Source: Larus michahellis (lineage: Eukaryota; Chordata; Aves; Charadriiformes; Laridae). From it: a DNA stretch of 64,000 bases. The DNA is taken from contig NC_133897.1 in NCBI RefSeq assembly GCF_964199755.1, forward strand, positions 119,742,552 through 119,806,551, in the 5' to 3' direction. Below are positions 37,101-50,716 of the stretch, in pieces. Below the pieces are notes generated by a model. It was not told the origin of the DNA, did no database searches, and was given only the letters and a program-made list of their open reading frames with translations. A program made the translations under genes and the position numbers. Every line of letters starts with the position of its first letter. Position 1 is the stretch's first letter.

Positions 37101-38997
37101 AACCAAAGCAGCACTGCCTGAGGTAGAGAGAGAGGTAGGGAGAATGGCCTGCGATGACTGTTTTGAAGGGACACGAATTGTTTCCACACTATATGAGAGC
37201 ATGCTACGCGACAGAGCTGAAGATATTGTGTCTGGGGGTATAAATCAATACCTCCTCCCACAAAGTCACCCAAAAAGCCCCCAAACCCAAAAAGGGGAGC
37301 GCTGTGGCAAATTTCCCCAGTGCCAGACTAAGTCGCCCAATTTGTTGGCGTCTGAGCCCCTAGGCAGTGAGCAGCCTTCACCCACACCTCCAAATATGGG
37401 TGTGCTGGCAGGAGAGGAAAGCTTCCCGTGTCTCCTGCCTCACTTGAGGGCCTCTAGATCTATAGCTGATCTAAACTGCTGTTGCCCAACTCAGCCTTGC
37501 AGAGTCAGCTTTGCTGCAAGTCCTTTCTTGTCTAGCCCTCTGGAGTCCCTCAGCCACTGCCAGCACTGTGATGTTGGTCCTTGCAAGCTCTCCAGTAGTG
37601 CTCCAGCTGGTCAGCTACAGGAGCAGCAGGGTGACCTCTGTGGGGAGACAACTCCCAAGGTCAATCGACTACACAGCACCATGAGATGGTCTTTCCAAGC
37701 CCACACACATTAGTGTTGCCCCCTTTCACTGGACCAACGCCTCTTCTGCTTCAGCAGAAGCCACTCTCATCCTTGTGTGTTGCCCCCTTGTCACTCATGT
37801 CACAGCTCACAGTTACAGGAGCCGTACCCATTAGGATTCCTATGCGTGAAACATGGGGAAATCCCAGGCTGCATGGCTCTTCCTGAGCATCCGTCAAGTA
37901 GGCAAATTACCTATCGCAGGGAGAGGATTCAGAAGTTAGAGGGACTTGCATGCAAATGGCAAGAGCAATCAAAGAGCCCCAGTTATCCCAGACCTGCTGA
38001 GGCTGAAGTCTGCAGTTGGCAGTGCACCTGCCTCAGTGAAGGGTGGAGCTGCAGCCATGCAATGGGTAAAACCTCACAGCCTTTCGCCTTCAAAACCGAG
38101 CATCATATTTTGCTCCAAAGCACTTGTACCACCCACCCATGAAAGAGGAATCCAGGTGACTTCCAACCCGATGGGCAGGGACAGCAACCAGCGGGCAGTG
38201 AAACCACTCGTGACTGACAACAGCAGCACTAGCTCTTGCAACGGTAGCTCATGAGCAGGAGCTGGTCGGCTTCCAGAGCAGGACTGACTCAGAGCTGGTT
38301 TATGGTTACCTGTGAGCCGTCATGCCCAGCTCTGGGCTCCCCCGGGCCTGGTGTAGCAATGTCTGCTTCCCGAGTTCAGTGAATGGGAAAAGGTGCCTCA
38401 CTCCCTATTGATGAGCGTGAATTAAGCCGCTCTTGCCCTAGGTTGGAGGTAATACCAATAGCACCAAGCACTCCTTCCTGCTGCATAACAAGCAAGTGTG
38501 GGAGTATCCTGGCCTGAAGGACCAGGCATATTAGCCTGACCTGTAAGTGATGTGTCTACATCAAAGAAGGGGTGAGAATAAAGCATGCACGCACAGACAG
38601 CTACAGTGGCACCTCGTAAATGTGCCTGCTTGCCTCATTAGAGGCTCTTTATCTGGTAGATGGTCTCATTTGCCAATATAAATACACACTTGCTAGTGGA
38701 GAGACAAACACGGCACGTGGAGTGCAGGAGAAGCTAAAAGAGCAAAATGAGCCCAGCACATGTGGAGATCCCAGGAGAAAAGCACCGTCAGAGCCCAGGA
38801 GGGCAGACCCAGACATACCCAGCATAGTTCTTGCTTTGATTCCTCTTCTCTCAGTGTCTCTTCAACCACAGCTACCTGAGGGGGAGAGAGAAGACCAACA
38901 GGAGTCTTTCTCAGTGCTCACTGGGGTCACATACAGTGCCTCAGGGCAAGGACTGAGGGAGGAAAGTCCATCCCACTGTAAGAGAAAATCACGTTTC
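34101..38997. other. Intergenic sequence, no gene recognised
   Basis: About 4.9 kb of roughly 50% GC sequence. Open frames of up to 189 codons exist (37144-37713 plus) but show no known domain, overlap antisense frames and have no clear exon structure. No CR1 similarity was recognised until about 38998. An old, unrecognised transposable element or a non-coding transcript cannot be excluded. Confidence 0.55.
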
Positions 38998-40490
38998 TGA
39001 CCACCTGAGGAACCTGAACATACAGAATTCTATGGGACCTGATGAGATGCATCCCAGAGTCCTGAGGGTTGATGTAGTTGCCAAGCCTCTCTCCATGATA
39101 TTTGAAAAGTCTTGGCAGTCAGGTGAAGTCCCCAGTGACTGGAAAAAGGGAAACATTGCACCCATTTTAAAAAAAGGTAGAAACGTGGACCCTGGGAACT
39201 ACCGACATGTCAGGCTCACCTCTGTGCCTGGAAAGATCACAGAACAGATCCTCCTTGAAGCTGTGCTAAGGCACGTGAAGGACAGGGAGGTGATTTGATA
39301 CAGCCAGCATGGCTTCACCAAGGGCAAGTCCTGCCTGACAAACCTAGTGGCCTTCTATGATGGAGTGACTTCATCAGTGGACAAGGGAAGAGCTATGGAT
39401 ATCATCTATCTGGACTTCTGTAAGATCTTTGACATGGTCCCCCCATAACATCCTGCTCCCTAAATTGGGAAGATATGGATTTGATGGGTGGACTGTTCAG
39501 TAGATAAAGAATTGGTTGGATGGTATCTTCCAGAGGGTAGTGGTCAACAGCTCAATGTCCAAATGGAGATTAGTGACAAGTGGTGTCCCTCAGGAGTCCG
39601 TACTGGGATCAGTACTGTTCAGTATCTTTATCAGTGACATAGTGGGATCAAGTCTGGAGATGACACCAAGCTTCATGGTGCAGCTGACATGCCTGAGGGA
39701 CAGAATGCCATCCAGAGGGACCTGGACAAGCTTGAGATGTGGGCCTGTGTGAACCTCATGAGGTTCAACAAGGCCAAGTGCAGGGTCCTGCACCTGGGTC
39801 AGGTAACCCCTGGTACCAATACAGGCTTGGGGAGGAGGGCTCTGGGTGCGGGTGGGTGACAAGCTGGGCATGAGCTGGCCATGTGCACTCGCAGCCCAGA
39901 AAGCAGATCTGGACTCCATCAAAAGAAGCATGGCCAGCAGGTCAGCCCTCTGCTGTGCTCTGGTGAGACCCCACCTAGTACTGTGTCCAGCTCTGGAGCC
40001 CTCAGCACAGGAAAGACATGGATCTGTTGGAGTGGGTGCAGAGGAGGGCCACAAAAATGATTAGAGGGCTGGAACACCTCTCCTATGAGGACAGGCTGAG
40101 ATAGCTGGGGTTGTTCAGCCTGCAGAAGACAAGGCTCCAGGGAAACCTTACTGCAGCCTTTCAGTACTTAAAGGGGACTTATAAGAAGGATGGGGACGAT
40201 CTTTTTAGCATTACCCCTGCTATAGGACAAGGGGTAATGGTTTTAAACTAAAAGAGGGAAGATCTAGACTAGATATAAGGAAGACATTTTTTACACTGAG
40301 GGTGGTGAAACACTGGCACAGGCTGCCCAGAGACGTGGTAGATGCTTCATCTGTGGAAACATCAAGGTCAGGGGCTCTGAGCAACCTGATCTAGTTGAAG
40401 TTGTCTCTTCTCATTGCAGGGGGGGTTGGACTAGATGACCTTTAAAGGTCCCCTCCAACCCAAACTATTCTATGATCCTATGATTCTATG
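38998..40490 (+). mobile_element. CR1 LINE, 5'-truncated and decayed (about 1.5 kb)
   Basis: A plus-strand CR1 copy covering part of the reverse transcriptase through the 3' end. Landmarks in sense frames are [15 protein letters not shown], then [20 protein letters not shown], then the catalytic motif-A region [11 protein letters not shown], and later a [24 protein letters not shown] stretch. The 3' UTR ends with three 8-bp terminal units at 40467-40490 (ATTCTATG, ATCCTATG, ATTCTATG). The copy is dead: an in-frame TGA at 39296-39298, a frameshift at a C run near 39440, and loss of bases around 39650 where the second catalytic Asp motif should be. The 5' edge is approximate. Confidence 0.95.
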
Positions 40491-42387
40491 ATCAGCCTAC
40501 ACTGTTCCTTGGAGCAAGGTGATGAGACCTTGGACTGCTTCCAGGTGTAGTGTCTCCAGAGGAGGAAAGTTAGCTCTCTCTTCACTCTCAGTCCACAGCT
40601 GGTCCTCACAACCCCCTCTTGCTTGCAACAAGAGAGCAGCCCATGTAGGACATGCTTCCTAGGAGATCTGCCAACACAACGTGTGGGCCTCCTGCTCTCT
40701 CACAGTGAGAGGGTAGAGGACATGGAGTTCCACGGCTGCTAGCTGCCAGCAAGAGCTGTACTACAGCTGCGTCTTCATCCGAATGCTGCTCTCGGACAAC
40801 ACAGTGAACACCTTCCAGAGCTGTATGGGGTTCCCACTCTTCCTTGGGCCCAGGAGTGCACAGTGCGGGGTGCAAGGATTATCCTTTCAAGCCTCTTGTC
40901 CACATTGTGAGCCTGGTGAATGAATCCTACTTGTTCGGTTTCCTGATAGGACTTTCCATGCCCAGCTGCTGTCTGCATCCCAGCTGGCCAGCCATTCCTT
41001 GCATCCCGCCTGCACACTTCTCCCAACTGCCTCTTCCCTGGGAATTGCATACAGTCGTTATTTTAGAACTCAGAACATCGGGCCATGAGTGGTGAGTGAG
41101 CGCTTTTACTCATCCCAAGCTCCCCATCAAGTTCTTCAATGTGCGCAGGCTCTGGAAGAGCTCTCGGGCTGTTTTTATGAAGCAATACCTGTCTGGTGCT
41201 AGCTATGTGTGCCATCGGCCTGCTGGCCTCCTTTGGAGGGGAGGGATTTCCCACCCTTTTCTGCGATCTTTCACTGCTTGCAAGGGTACTTTGGTCTGGG
41301 CAAGATGGCCTCAGGAGGGGATGGCTCTGTTCATGATTTGTGAATACCACTGACTCTTTGAAAGACTGGGTTTGCTGCTGGGTCTTTGCCCTTGGAGCAG
41401 CAGCCCTTACCCAGCTAAATTCAGCTTGGGGAATTCCACCTGTAAGATGTGCAAGTAAGGGCAAAGACATCCTCTGCCTTGTCCCTGTCAAGTTTCTGCT
41501 CCCCAAGGCCTTGCTTTCTCTGTTGGTAGTTCCTGCATGCAGCAGCAAGTCTGCTCCCCATGTGTTTCGCTACAGCCAAGATGCCCACACATTTTTTCCA
41601 TTGTGAACCTGGCTACATCCCTGCCAGCTCACGCAACCAGCTATTGTTAAGTAATTGTTTGAGTCATCCACTGAGCCCACGCCCAAGCAGGCTTTTCAGA
41701 TTTGACACATGGGAGATTCTCTACTGTTGGCGTGGCTTTGGGGTACTCTGCCTCCTGCCTCCTCCCAGGAGGGTGACAGCAACGCCCTGGAGACACTGGA
41801 GATGGGTTAAATGTGACCATTTTTATGCCCATCCTTAGGTTGCCAGCTCCCAGCCAACACCGACCCTTTTCTCTCTGTAACAGAAACTTAATACAATACA
41901 GAAAAGCCACCAGCTTGCCCCCATGCAGGAGCTTGCATTTGCCTCCTGATGTTGCTAGAGATCCCTTTCTCTCCCTATCCCCACTGTCATTACCAGATAA
42001 TGCAGAGCAAATATCAGAGCTGCTTCCCCCACCGGTGATGATACCTCCTCCTGATCCCTGCTTGACGTGTGGGATTTATAGTTCAATTTAAGTTTGGCAT
42101 GCTTGCTGCTCCCCAACTCCAGCAATTAGGGGATTTGCGAAGTGCATTATGGGGCCCTGATTTTTCATATGGTCATTCTGGCTGACACCACCCTTTTTAC
42201 CGCCTTTTTACATACACAGCCAAAATGCTCGGCACGTTTTCAGAAGAGGGAAGATTAAAAACCCAACCAAAAAAAAGCCCAGAAAAAACCCCAAAGTGAA
42301 TTACTAAATTTTTTAAGGCTAATACTTTATAGGGCTAGTATGCACAGGCCTGGGGCCTTCAAGATAATATAATCTAATACTCGGAGA

Positions 42388-42455
42388 TCCCCTGATGAAA
42401 GGCACTATATATGCAAAGTGCTTTATAAACATTAATTAGTTAATGTTGAAAATTT
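42388..42455 (+). repeat. Possible ancient MIR/L2-like fragment
   Basis: The stretch contains GATGAAAGGCACTATATATG and then AAAGTGCTTTATAAACATTA. This resembles the conserved core and tail of amniote MIR/L2-type elements (a GCACTATATAAATGCAAAG-like tail and an AAGCGCTTTACAAACATTAA-like core). The match is from memory, short and mixed, so a database comparison is needed. Confidence 0.3.
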
Positions 42456-45400
42456 TGCCCAGGGCAAAAAGAAAAAGAAAAAAAAACTACGAAAAACCCC
42501 CCTTCCCTCCCTCCCTCTAGTCCCTAACTATACAAAGTTAATGATTCTGTGTGTGCAAACTTAGAGCACATTTTAATTTCTGTTTACTTCTGGGGAGATG
42601 GAAGCACTGGAAGTACTTTCATATACGTTATGCTCTGCAAGCGTTAGTAATATGGCTGCTTCTCCTATACTGTGATTTAGGCTTCATGAATGAGGACACC
42701 TCGATATCTACAGCATAATCTTGACCACAGTGTTTGCAATAAAACTGCCCAAGCTCTACTGGCTCATGCCTTCATACTCTGTAGTCACCAACCAACCAAC
42801 AACCCGTGTGTGAAGGTCTTTGCGACGATAACTTTCATTCCACGTCACCTTTCCAAACCCTGGGGAATCTCAAGCACAGGGCAGCTGGTTTCAGTGTCAT
42901 CACCACATCATACGTCACCACGTAACATATGCACAGAGAGCAATGAACAAAGTAATACGCTTGTTAGTTATTGCAAAGGGAGGGAAACTGGACGGTCTGA
43001 AGGATAAAGTAGACCTTGCTTTTGTAGCTGGTTGCATGCAGGATAAGATTGTGTTTCAAAGTAGCTGATGTAAAAGGCAGCAAGTTGTGCATTCAATGAT
43101 ATGTCCAGGAAGAATCATATTTCATCTCTCTTTTGTGATCCTTGCTGGGGAAGCGTTCAGCTTCTAGTTAACACTACAGGAGCTGCTTTGCCTGAAGCCC
43201 ACATCTGCGCTGGTCTGCTAGATGCTGTGTAGACCCCTTGGCAGAGCGAGCAGAGACACTTTCCACCACAGTATCTCCTGCTGCTTTCAGAGCAGCGTGC
43301 TCACCTCCATGCTTTGCAAAGCTTAGAGGCCCTTGTAGGCAAAACTCGTCCCCCAAAAAAATCCTCCAACAAGACCCTTTCGAGCTCTATGCAGTCCAAG
43401 GAAGTCTGCACCATGCACGTTTCTAGTATGACACAAACTACTATTCCAACTTGCTTGGCTCTGCCTACTCTAGACTTGTGTCCATCAGAACAGACAAGCA
43501 GGTCCCTTGGCCCATGGCCAGGATGGGTCACCACCTCCCACCGCTCTCCTCCCAGCTGCGAGGGCGGCAAACTGCCTCCCTGAAAAGCTGGTTGTATCTT
43601 CTGGAGCCGCTTTCCCCCATTTGTCCTGGTTGAACCCCAAACTCAAACTCAAGCCTGTCAGCTCAGACACTGGACTAAGTGTGCTTGATGAAGCAGGTGA
43701 AACCTTAATGATGGAGCAGCAGAACGTAACCCACTCGCAGCAGCACAGTCTGGCCCAGCAGTGGTTTTCAGGGCTGGGTCACCTGGATCCCTGTGGGAGT
43801 GCCTGGACATGGAGGACCCCCTTTGCCACCTCTGCCAGACGGGTTTCTGCATGCGCCTGCTCCTTCCCCCAGCACCCAAAGCAGCCAGCAGCGCCTCCCT
43901 GACAATGGCCCTTCGGTGTGGCATGCTTCCCTCTCCCTCTCCTGGGTCCTGTGTGTCTCCAGGGTGGCTCTGGAGAGCATTTTGGCTCCCCACGACACCA
44001 CCCTGTGAGACGTCGCCTGGTCCAATCACTGCCACCTCTGGGCATGGTCACGGTTCATCTGAAGATCCAACTCAGGTGAGCTGTCTTGGGGGAGCTTTGC
44101 CTGTACACGAAGGGAAGATCAAGCTAGCGGGGAGCAATCGCTTACACACGTATCTAATACAGACGTACCTGAATGAGCTAAGCTATACTTTCATCTTGCG
44201 CAGTTAAGGATGTTTAATTTTAATCCCGTGTCAATGGGGAGAAAAAAAGATGGTATGAAGTTCTAATAAATAAATCATGCTGCCGAGTGCTCAGATCAGC
44301 ACATCCTTGCTAGAAGCAGTACAGAAGAAGTCGCCTTCCAGCACTGCAGACCGCTTTAAAACATCCCTTCAAATAGATGTTGTTGCAAGCCAGTGATACA
44401 CCAGTGCTGTTGTGTTGCCTTCACATCACGAAATGTTTGCCACTCTGAGGGCGTGCAACACTGAGGAAGAAGAAAAAATGTGAAATATTTAGTGGTTTTT
44501 GATGTTCGACTTGAGAAGTCTTGAAGACCTCTGATTTTCCGAAATCATTGCGCATCCGCTCTCAGACAGCCTGGCTGCTTTCAGGTGCATCACGCTGGGC
44601 ACCTGCCAAGGCAGCCGCTGAAATCACGAGTCTGCTCAGAAAACCTAGATGGGAGATTGCGATGGAGGAAACTGTCTGCGCTGCTATTGCTGAAGCTCCT
44701 GATTTTTACCTCCTCTCTTTTTAAATTACTTTGCGGCATTCTTCACTCTCAAGGAGACAAGTGGAAATTTAAAACGCGAGGGACGCCTTTTGTAGTGCAA
44801 CGGGTGAAAGACTTGATTTTCCTGGGATTTCTCGAGTGCTCAGACCCTGCTTAGGCTCCCACGACAGCAGCTAGGATGGGTAGTTGGTGTGTCTCAGTCA
44901 GATGCTACCAATTTCACCAAAGCCATCCGTCTGTGCCGCAGCAGAATATTTGCAATATGTATTAGGAGGAAAGCTGTTTACCACCCACTGATGAGCTTTT
45001 ATGTGTAAAACGTCCCTTTCACTCTGTGCTGAAGCAGACACTTGCTTTGATAGTTATATGAAAAAAACCTTAACTTTGCTTCAGGATATTTATAACCAAA
45101 ACATGCAGAATTATTGCAACATAAAGTCTGCTTCACTGGGTCTTGCTGATATAAAAAGGAAAAAAAAAAAAAGGAAGAAAAAGAAGGTTAATATAATAAA
45201 GAAAAAAAAGACAGAGGAGTACATCGAACACAGTTCAGATCTACAGCACTATGTTGTCCCAGCAATGCCACCAATTCCATTTAAATCCTAAGGAAAAAGC
45301 TAATGCTGTTGAAGCACTGCGAATTAACAACAGCCCTGGCCCTGTACATCACCCCTCCACGACAACCAGCACATCAAACACCTTCGCTGCTCTGTGCCGA

Positions 45401-45542
45401 GACAGAGCGGGGGAAAAGTAGCATGAAAGCGAAATGGTTTCTCGTCCTCTGCCCTGCCAGAGGCAAATGCCAGCTCTTGCTGTTGTAAACTGTAAGGCAA
45501 GGCAATCTACAGCGTTATGGAAAGAAAACGAATACCACACTA

Positions 45543-45562
45543 GCAGGCAGGCAGGCAGGCAG
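45543..45562. repeat. (GCAG)5 microsatellite
   Basis: Five perfect copies of GCAG, a short tetranucleotide repeat in intergenic DNA. Confidence 0.85.
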
Positions 45563-48500
45563 AATGAGACAGAGGTATTTTTAATTGATGCTAGACGAAC
45601 ATAAATAGATGAGGCTGGCATTAAGCAGCACAGCCCTTTTTCGCTCTCTGCCAGGTACCCATTTACCCGGGCTCATAACCAAAGGCCAACATGACATCAG
45701 AAGCCCCGTGGTGTTTTGCCTTTGGGCAACAGCCGGTAAAACTGGTTTCATCTGGCAGATGAGCGTGTGAGCTGAGGTAATTGGTGTGTTCTTTTCTGCC
45801 TCAGATTCCTTATCTCATCCTGAATATTCCCATAACCTCCCTTTTTCCAGCCCTTTTGTTTCTCAACAAAAAAAATATTTACATTGAAATAAACAGTGGG
45901 AGTCTCTAGATCGCATCTTGGGGAGACACAGGTGCCGGCACCTTCATGAACAATAAGCGGCACAATGACAGCTGCAGAAAAGATGAGCTGGAAGTGGGGA
46001 CTTCTTTTTCTAGTGGGACGTCTCTCACTGAACAGAAGGGGATTGAACAGACACCATTTGATCAAGGAGCCTCACTCAAAAACAGCTGCCGCTCCATTTT
46101 TCTTTCACTCCTGAGATCGGTTTGGATTATTTTTCTGCGGTGTTTTGCAACTGAAGAATAAAAAAAACCCACCTGAATGTGATGGGAGCACAATGTGTAG
46201 GTTTCTAACAACCAAGGCTGGAAGCAGCTGAGGCTGTCTATCAGCAGGGCTGTGTGAGCAGTGCTTTGCCAGCGCAGCCATCCCAGGTTATGCAGAGGTT
46301 GAGTGGGCTTCCTGCGGGCATCCCGCGCATCAGTCCCTCCTTTGCTGGCTGAGGAGAGCAGGGTCACGGAATAAACCCTGCTGGGAAAAGCATATTTTCG
46401 AGCATAACACTAAATGTACATTATGTGTTTGGGGTTTTTTTGTTAGTTATGTGGATGAGAGACTTCACCCATCATAGCTATTGGTTTGGGATGGTCACAG
46501 CATGTCTACAGGGTATACACGCTCAGAAAGCTAAGGTGGGGCAGCTCCACAGTCAGGCAATGTGTGACTGTGTTAGCTGGGTGATGGGACAGACATTTTT
46601 AATTTCCCTGGCAGACATGAACTTCTACGAGCTGCCCTGGAAAGAAGTTGGAAGACAAAAGATTTTCTCCTTCCTTCCAAACATACTACTGCTAAATATA
46701 AATGCAGCAGAAGGACTGGGCATGACGCCTAACAGAGACACGCTGGAGATAAGGTCTCTGCTCTGACACATTGGATCAAACCCAGTAGGATGCTGCCTCC
46801 ATCACCTGTAACATGAGGAAACATGGCCTGCTCTTCAGAAACATTGTTCTTTCTACCTACAGGTCCCTCTGGAGCTGGGGGTGCTGGAAGCGTGGAGTAG
46901 CTTGAGAAACCTGGCCATAGACAAACCCAGACACTTAGTTTTAGCCTTTCTCAGTGGAACATTTCGAATGTTTTCCCCCTGTTCCCTTGGAAATCGCTGG
47001 TGAAGCTTCCCACTGAAGTTGAGCTGGATCCCAAGTCTGTCAACCCTGGCTCATATTAAGAAGGAGAAGAAAATGCAGAGCATCATAAGATAGAAACGGG
47101 AGACTTTAACCTGTCGAACAAGGCTAAAATACAAATCTAGTGGTTATGTTAAACAGTCCAAATGAAAATTATCCAAATGTACAGGATTATAGGAGAAGAA
47201 AGAAAAGAGACGACTGGAAAGAGACAATGGAAAATGGGTTAAGAGAGGAGGAAGGTATAAAAGGTGGGAAAATCCACGCTGGGATAAGGAAGAAGCCAAT
47301 GAAGATGTGAAAGCAGGTGACAAGTGGAGGAATGTTGGTGTGAAACACAGGAGGTGCTGGGTGCAGGGACAGACACAGGGGCTTTGACATCAGTTTCTGG
47401 GCTGCATCGGTGATGTGAAGAGACTCCCCCGAGGACCACCGACACCCTCAGAGAGGCTGGAAACTGTCTGAGCTGTTTGTGGTCTCTGTGGAAAAAGACA
47501 CAGGGGTAGTGGGGCAGGGAAGAAACCAAGGGGTCTTGTCCTGCCCACCCTGCTGTATGTGCCCCAGGGACCAAGCCTGGGTAAGTGCTCCAGAACCCCC
47601 AGCTTTTTCTTGAGGGGCTTCAGGGCTTCCTGCAGAACTGAGGAACAGAGGGCAGGGGTGTGCGGCATGGAGAGCAGGGCCAATCCAGGTGGATTCTCCA
47701 CCACTTCCACCCTGTCCTGACACACACCCCCTCTTTGCACCACCCTGCTGCTGCCAGCCTGCAAACCGGCACTGGGGGCTACCTACGGCCCACGCAGGTG
47801 GCCAAGGGGCTCCAGCACTGTGCTGCCTCTACACCCCTGCATGGCACACAGATATTTGGGAGCCTGGGGGCTTGAGAGGTTGCTGGGCTAACTGGGGGGG
47901 GGGGTGGCTGTCCCCACAAACCCAGCCCTGTAACTGCCGGGCAGCTCAGTGACGGCATGCGATGCTCCTTGGCCACCAAATTTCAAACCAGCGTATGAAG
48001 CTGGAACTGTAGCTTTGACCTCTCCTCCTGTTCCTGTCCTTCCTCCTGCACTTGGAATCTTTTGGCCAGAGTTTGGACAGGGTGTCGGTAGCAGAGCAAC
48101 GTGGTGTCTCCCCCCACTTCCCTCTCCCTTTGGTGAAATACTGGCCAGCACGCTGCTTCTGCAAGGAGACAAATGCCTCAGGTTCAGAAAACACATTTTG
48201 GACTTTTAAGAACAGTGAAATGAGGCAGCTGCCCATCGGGGGAAATTTAGCTTAATGTGATACTGAATTCAGCTGTTTAATACATGCAGATGCTCCAGCA
48301 GCGAGTGAATTAAAAAAAAAAATCTTCAATAAATAATGGAGATATGAATAGAGGCTTTTTTGTTTGTTTCCTTTTTTAATGAAAATGGCAAAGCAGTAAT
48401 TTGCTACTGTACATCTGCATCAGTTATTTAACATGACATCTTTGCTGTAGTAATAATCCATCAACATCCAGTATTACATATGGATTCAGAAAAAGGTTTA

Positions 48501-50716
48501 TGCTTGTGTTGGTGCATTTTCTGTCTGCCAAACCAATTATATACATTTTACAATAAATTATACATATTGAATTGAGAACCTGCTGTGTTAATTGCTCACA
48601 TTTTTATAGGGGAAAATGTGGTCACGGAGGGATTTTTCTTTTTAAGCATATTGAAAACATGGCAGAAGAAGACGCTATGACTTCAGTTTTCCAGAACTGA
48701 AAAATCAGTATTTAGCCCTAAAATGTGTAAAACAAACAAAAAAAATCAGGAAAAATGAACTTTGGGGATGCTTTCTCTGGTGTTTTCTTGCCCCTCTTTC
48801 CTGTAGGCATCTGCGTCTTAGCTTGGTGAGATATGGAAATATACGCACAATTTCAGTACTGTGAGTGTCCCATTGAAACAAAGACTAAACTTCTACTGTA
48901 CCAATGGCTGAGGATACCCTGAAATCCTCCCCAAATCTGGGCCCCACAAGGGAGCTGTGAGGAGCACTGGGTCTACCTTTCTCAAAGCTCTGCTCTTCGT
49001 TTGTTCGTTCTTCGGCAACAATGTCATGTAATTATGAGCTGCAGCTTTGCTGTTCACAGACTTTCTATGAGTAATACTTTAAATATAGTTTATTACATCA
49101 AGCTCAGCACTGGCACCCGATGGCTTTCAACCCCCATTAGGACTGAATCCCCGTTCAGTTTCCTACCGAAAAACATGTAGAAGATCTCTTTCTGTTGAAA
49201 TAAACTAGAGGACAGAATTAAAAACCCAGATATAATACAACAAGGGGACGAAAGCCAAATGAAGAGATGTCTTACTTTTAAGAAGATGCAAGACAATTGT
49301 GATGCTCCAGAAATAAACAGCGTAACTTAGGAGTGACACTTGGAGGAAGAAATGCATTTGTGGCTTCTCTGGATCTCTGAGAAGTGCAAAGAAGTATGAA
49401 AGCCCTTTCCCTGCTGTTTTTTGTTTCTGAGGCAACACATGCAGACTATTCTGTTTCCGACACTGCTTGGAAGGCTCTGTTTTTATTTATTCTTGTTTCA
49501 TGAGAATTCCTAGTTGGCACTTGGGAGTAGAGCTCTTCTTGCAAGAGAGTATCATCAACTTTATCCCACTGAGCGGAGCAGAGAAGTTCGCCTTTCCTGC
49601 ATTTCCCAAAGCAAGCCTTTACTCTGCCCTGCCCAGGTTCTTTCAAAACACAATTAAGTGCCAAGGTGGTGAAATGGACAGATACAGAGTGCATAGTCGT
49701 TTTTCAGAAAAACAGCCATGCCTTAGTGTAAATAATGATTGTTTCTGAAAAAAAAATCTATATATTGTTTCTATTTCTTTTGACAAACTTTCTGACAGTC
49801 CGTAGCACATGTCGGGCAAGACAGAATGAAGTGATGGCCAGGCAGAAGATTGACTTTGTAATTAGTGTACAGATGGTGTCAGGAGAAAGTAGTAAGAACA
49901 TAATCTGTAACAAAACAGGCTTTTTCAGGATGTCTTTTCTTTTTTGCCCAGCATAAAGTGGCTGACCTGTATTTTTTGTGGCCATAACAGGTGTAACAGT
50001 TCAGTTTATCTTCTTTAAGATAATTTTCTCCTCCATGCACGTTCATTCAAATTACTGTCCTTCTCTCACCCTGGCATGCTAAGGAAAAGGTATGTGCTAA
50101 TCACTTCCTCGCACGCATGTTTTGCTTGCCCTCAGCGTTTATCATTCCCACATTTTGCCATTGCTACCCTGAATTAACAAGTGGCATACAAAACACAGAC
50201 CTAGTACCAGAGTTGCCGGTGATGCTAAATGCTTCACCTGTGACGTTGCTGTTACCCATTTTTGATGACTTATGGCTTCGTTTTGCCACATTAAGACCCT
50301 TTCTTGTTTACACAGTGTTCTTCCTTCCATACTCTACTTCCACCCCTGCGGAGCTGAGCTTGCACTGCAGCGTGGCAGGACCGGGACCCAGGGTGCTGAG
50401 CCCTCCGTCCAGCTAACTACTCAAGCATGCGCTAATTGTCACTCGGGGATGCAGCTGGCCCATCCCAGTAATGCCCTGCTCACACCTCGATGTGCTTCGC
50501 CAGCACCCTCGGCCCCTGGGAGGCCCAGTGCCTTTCCACGACAGGCTTTGATGCCCTTCTCCAGCCTGCTTTCTCCGGTGTAATTTTTTTAAACAAGTCT
50601 TGCTGGTTTATTCAATGTGCTGGGAGCACCAGGCTTACAGTAGCGCTGTTTCATGCAGATAGTGCTTTTCCTGGCCTGGCCGCACACTTCTGTAGCCAGC
50701 ACTATCGTCTACCCAT

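Larger units (their letters stand above)
40491..50716. other. Intergenic sequence, no gene recognised
   Basis: About 10 kb separating a CR1 copy from the inverted-repeat cluster. The part to about 44.2 kb is near 50% GC with many chance open frames; the rest is more AT-rich. Short low-complexity features are a (GCAG)n run at 45543-45562, A-rich runs near 45161-45210 and a G-run near 47896-47905. The AT-rich interval at about 48241-48620 looks like enhancer-type conserved non-coding sequence, but this cannot be shown from one genome. No coding exon was recognised. Confidence 0.55.

Noticed and set aside
37144..37713. 189-codon plus-strand frame starting MACDDCFEGTRIV
   Set aside because: No domain, cysteine pattern or homologue recognised; consistent with chance in moderately GC-rich sequence. 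Kept only as part of a low-interest finding.
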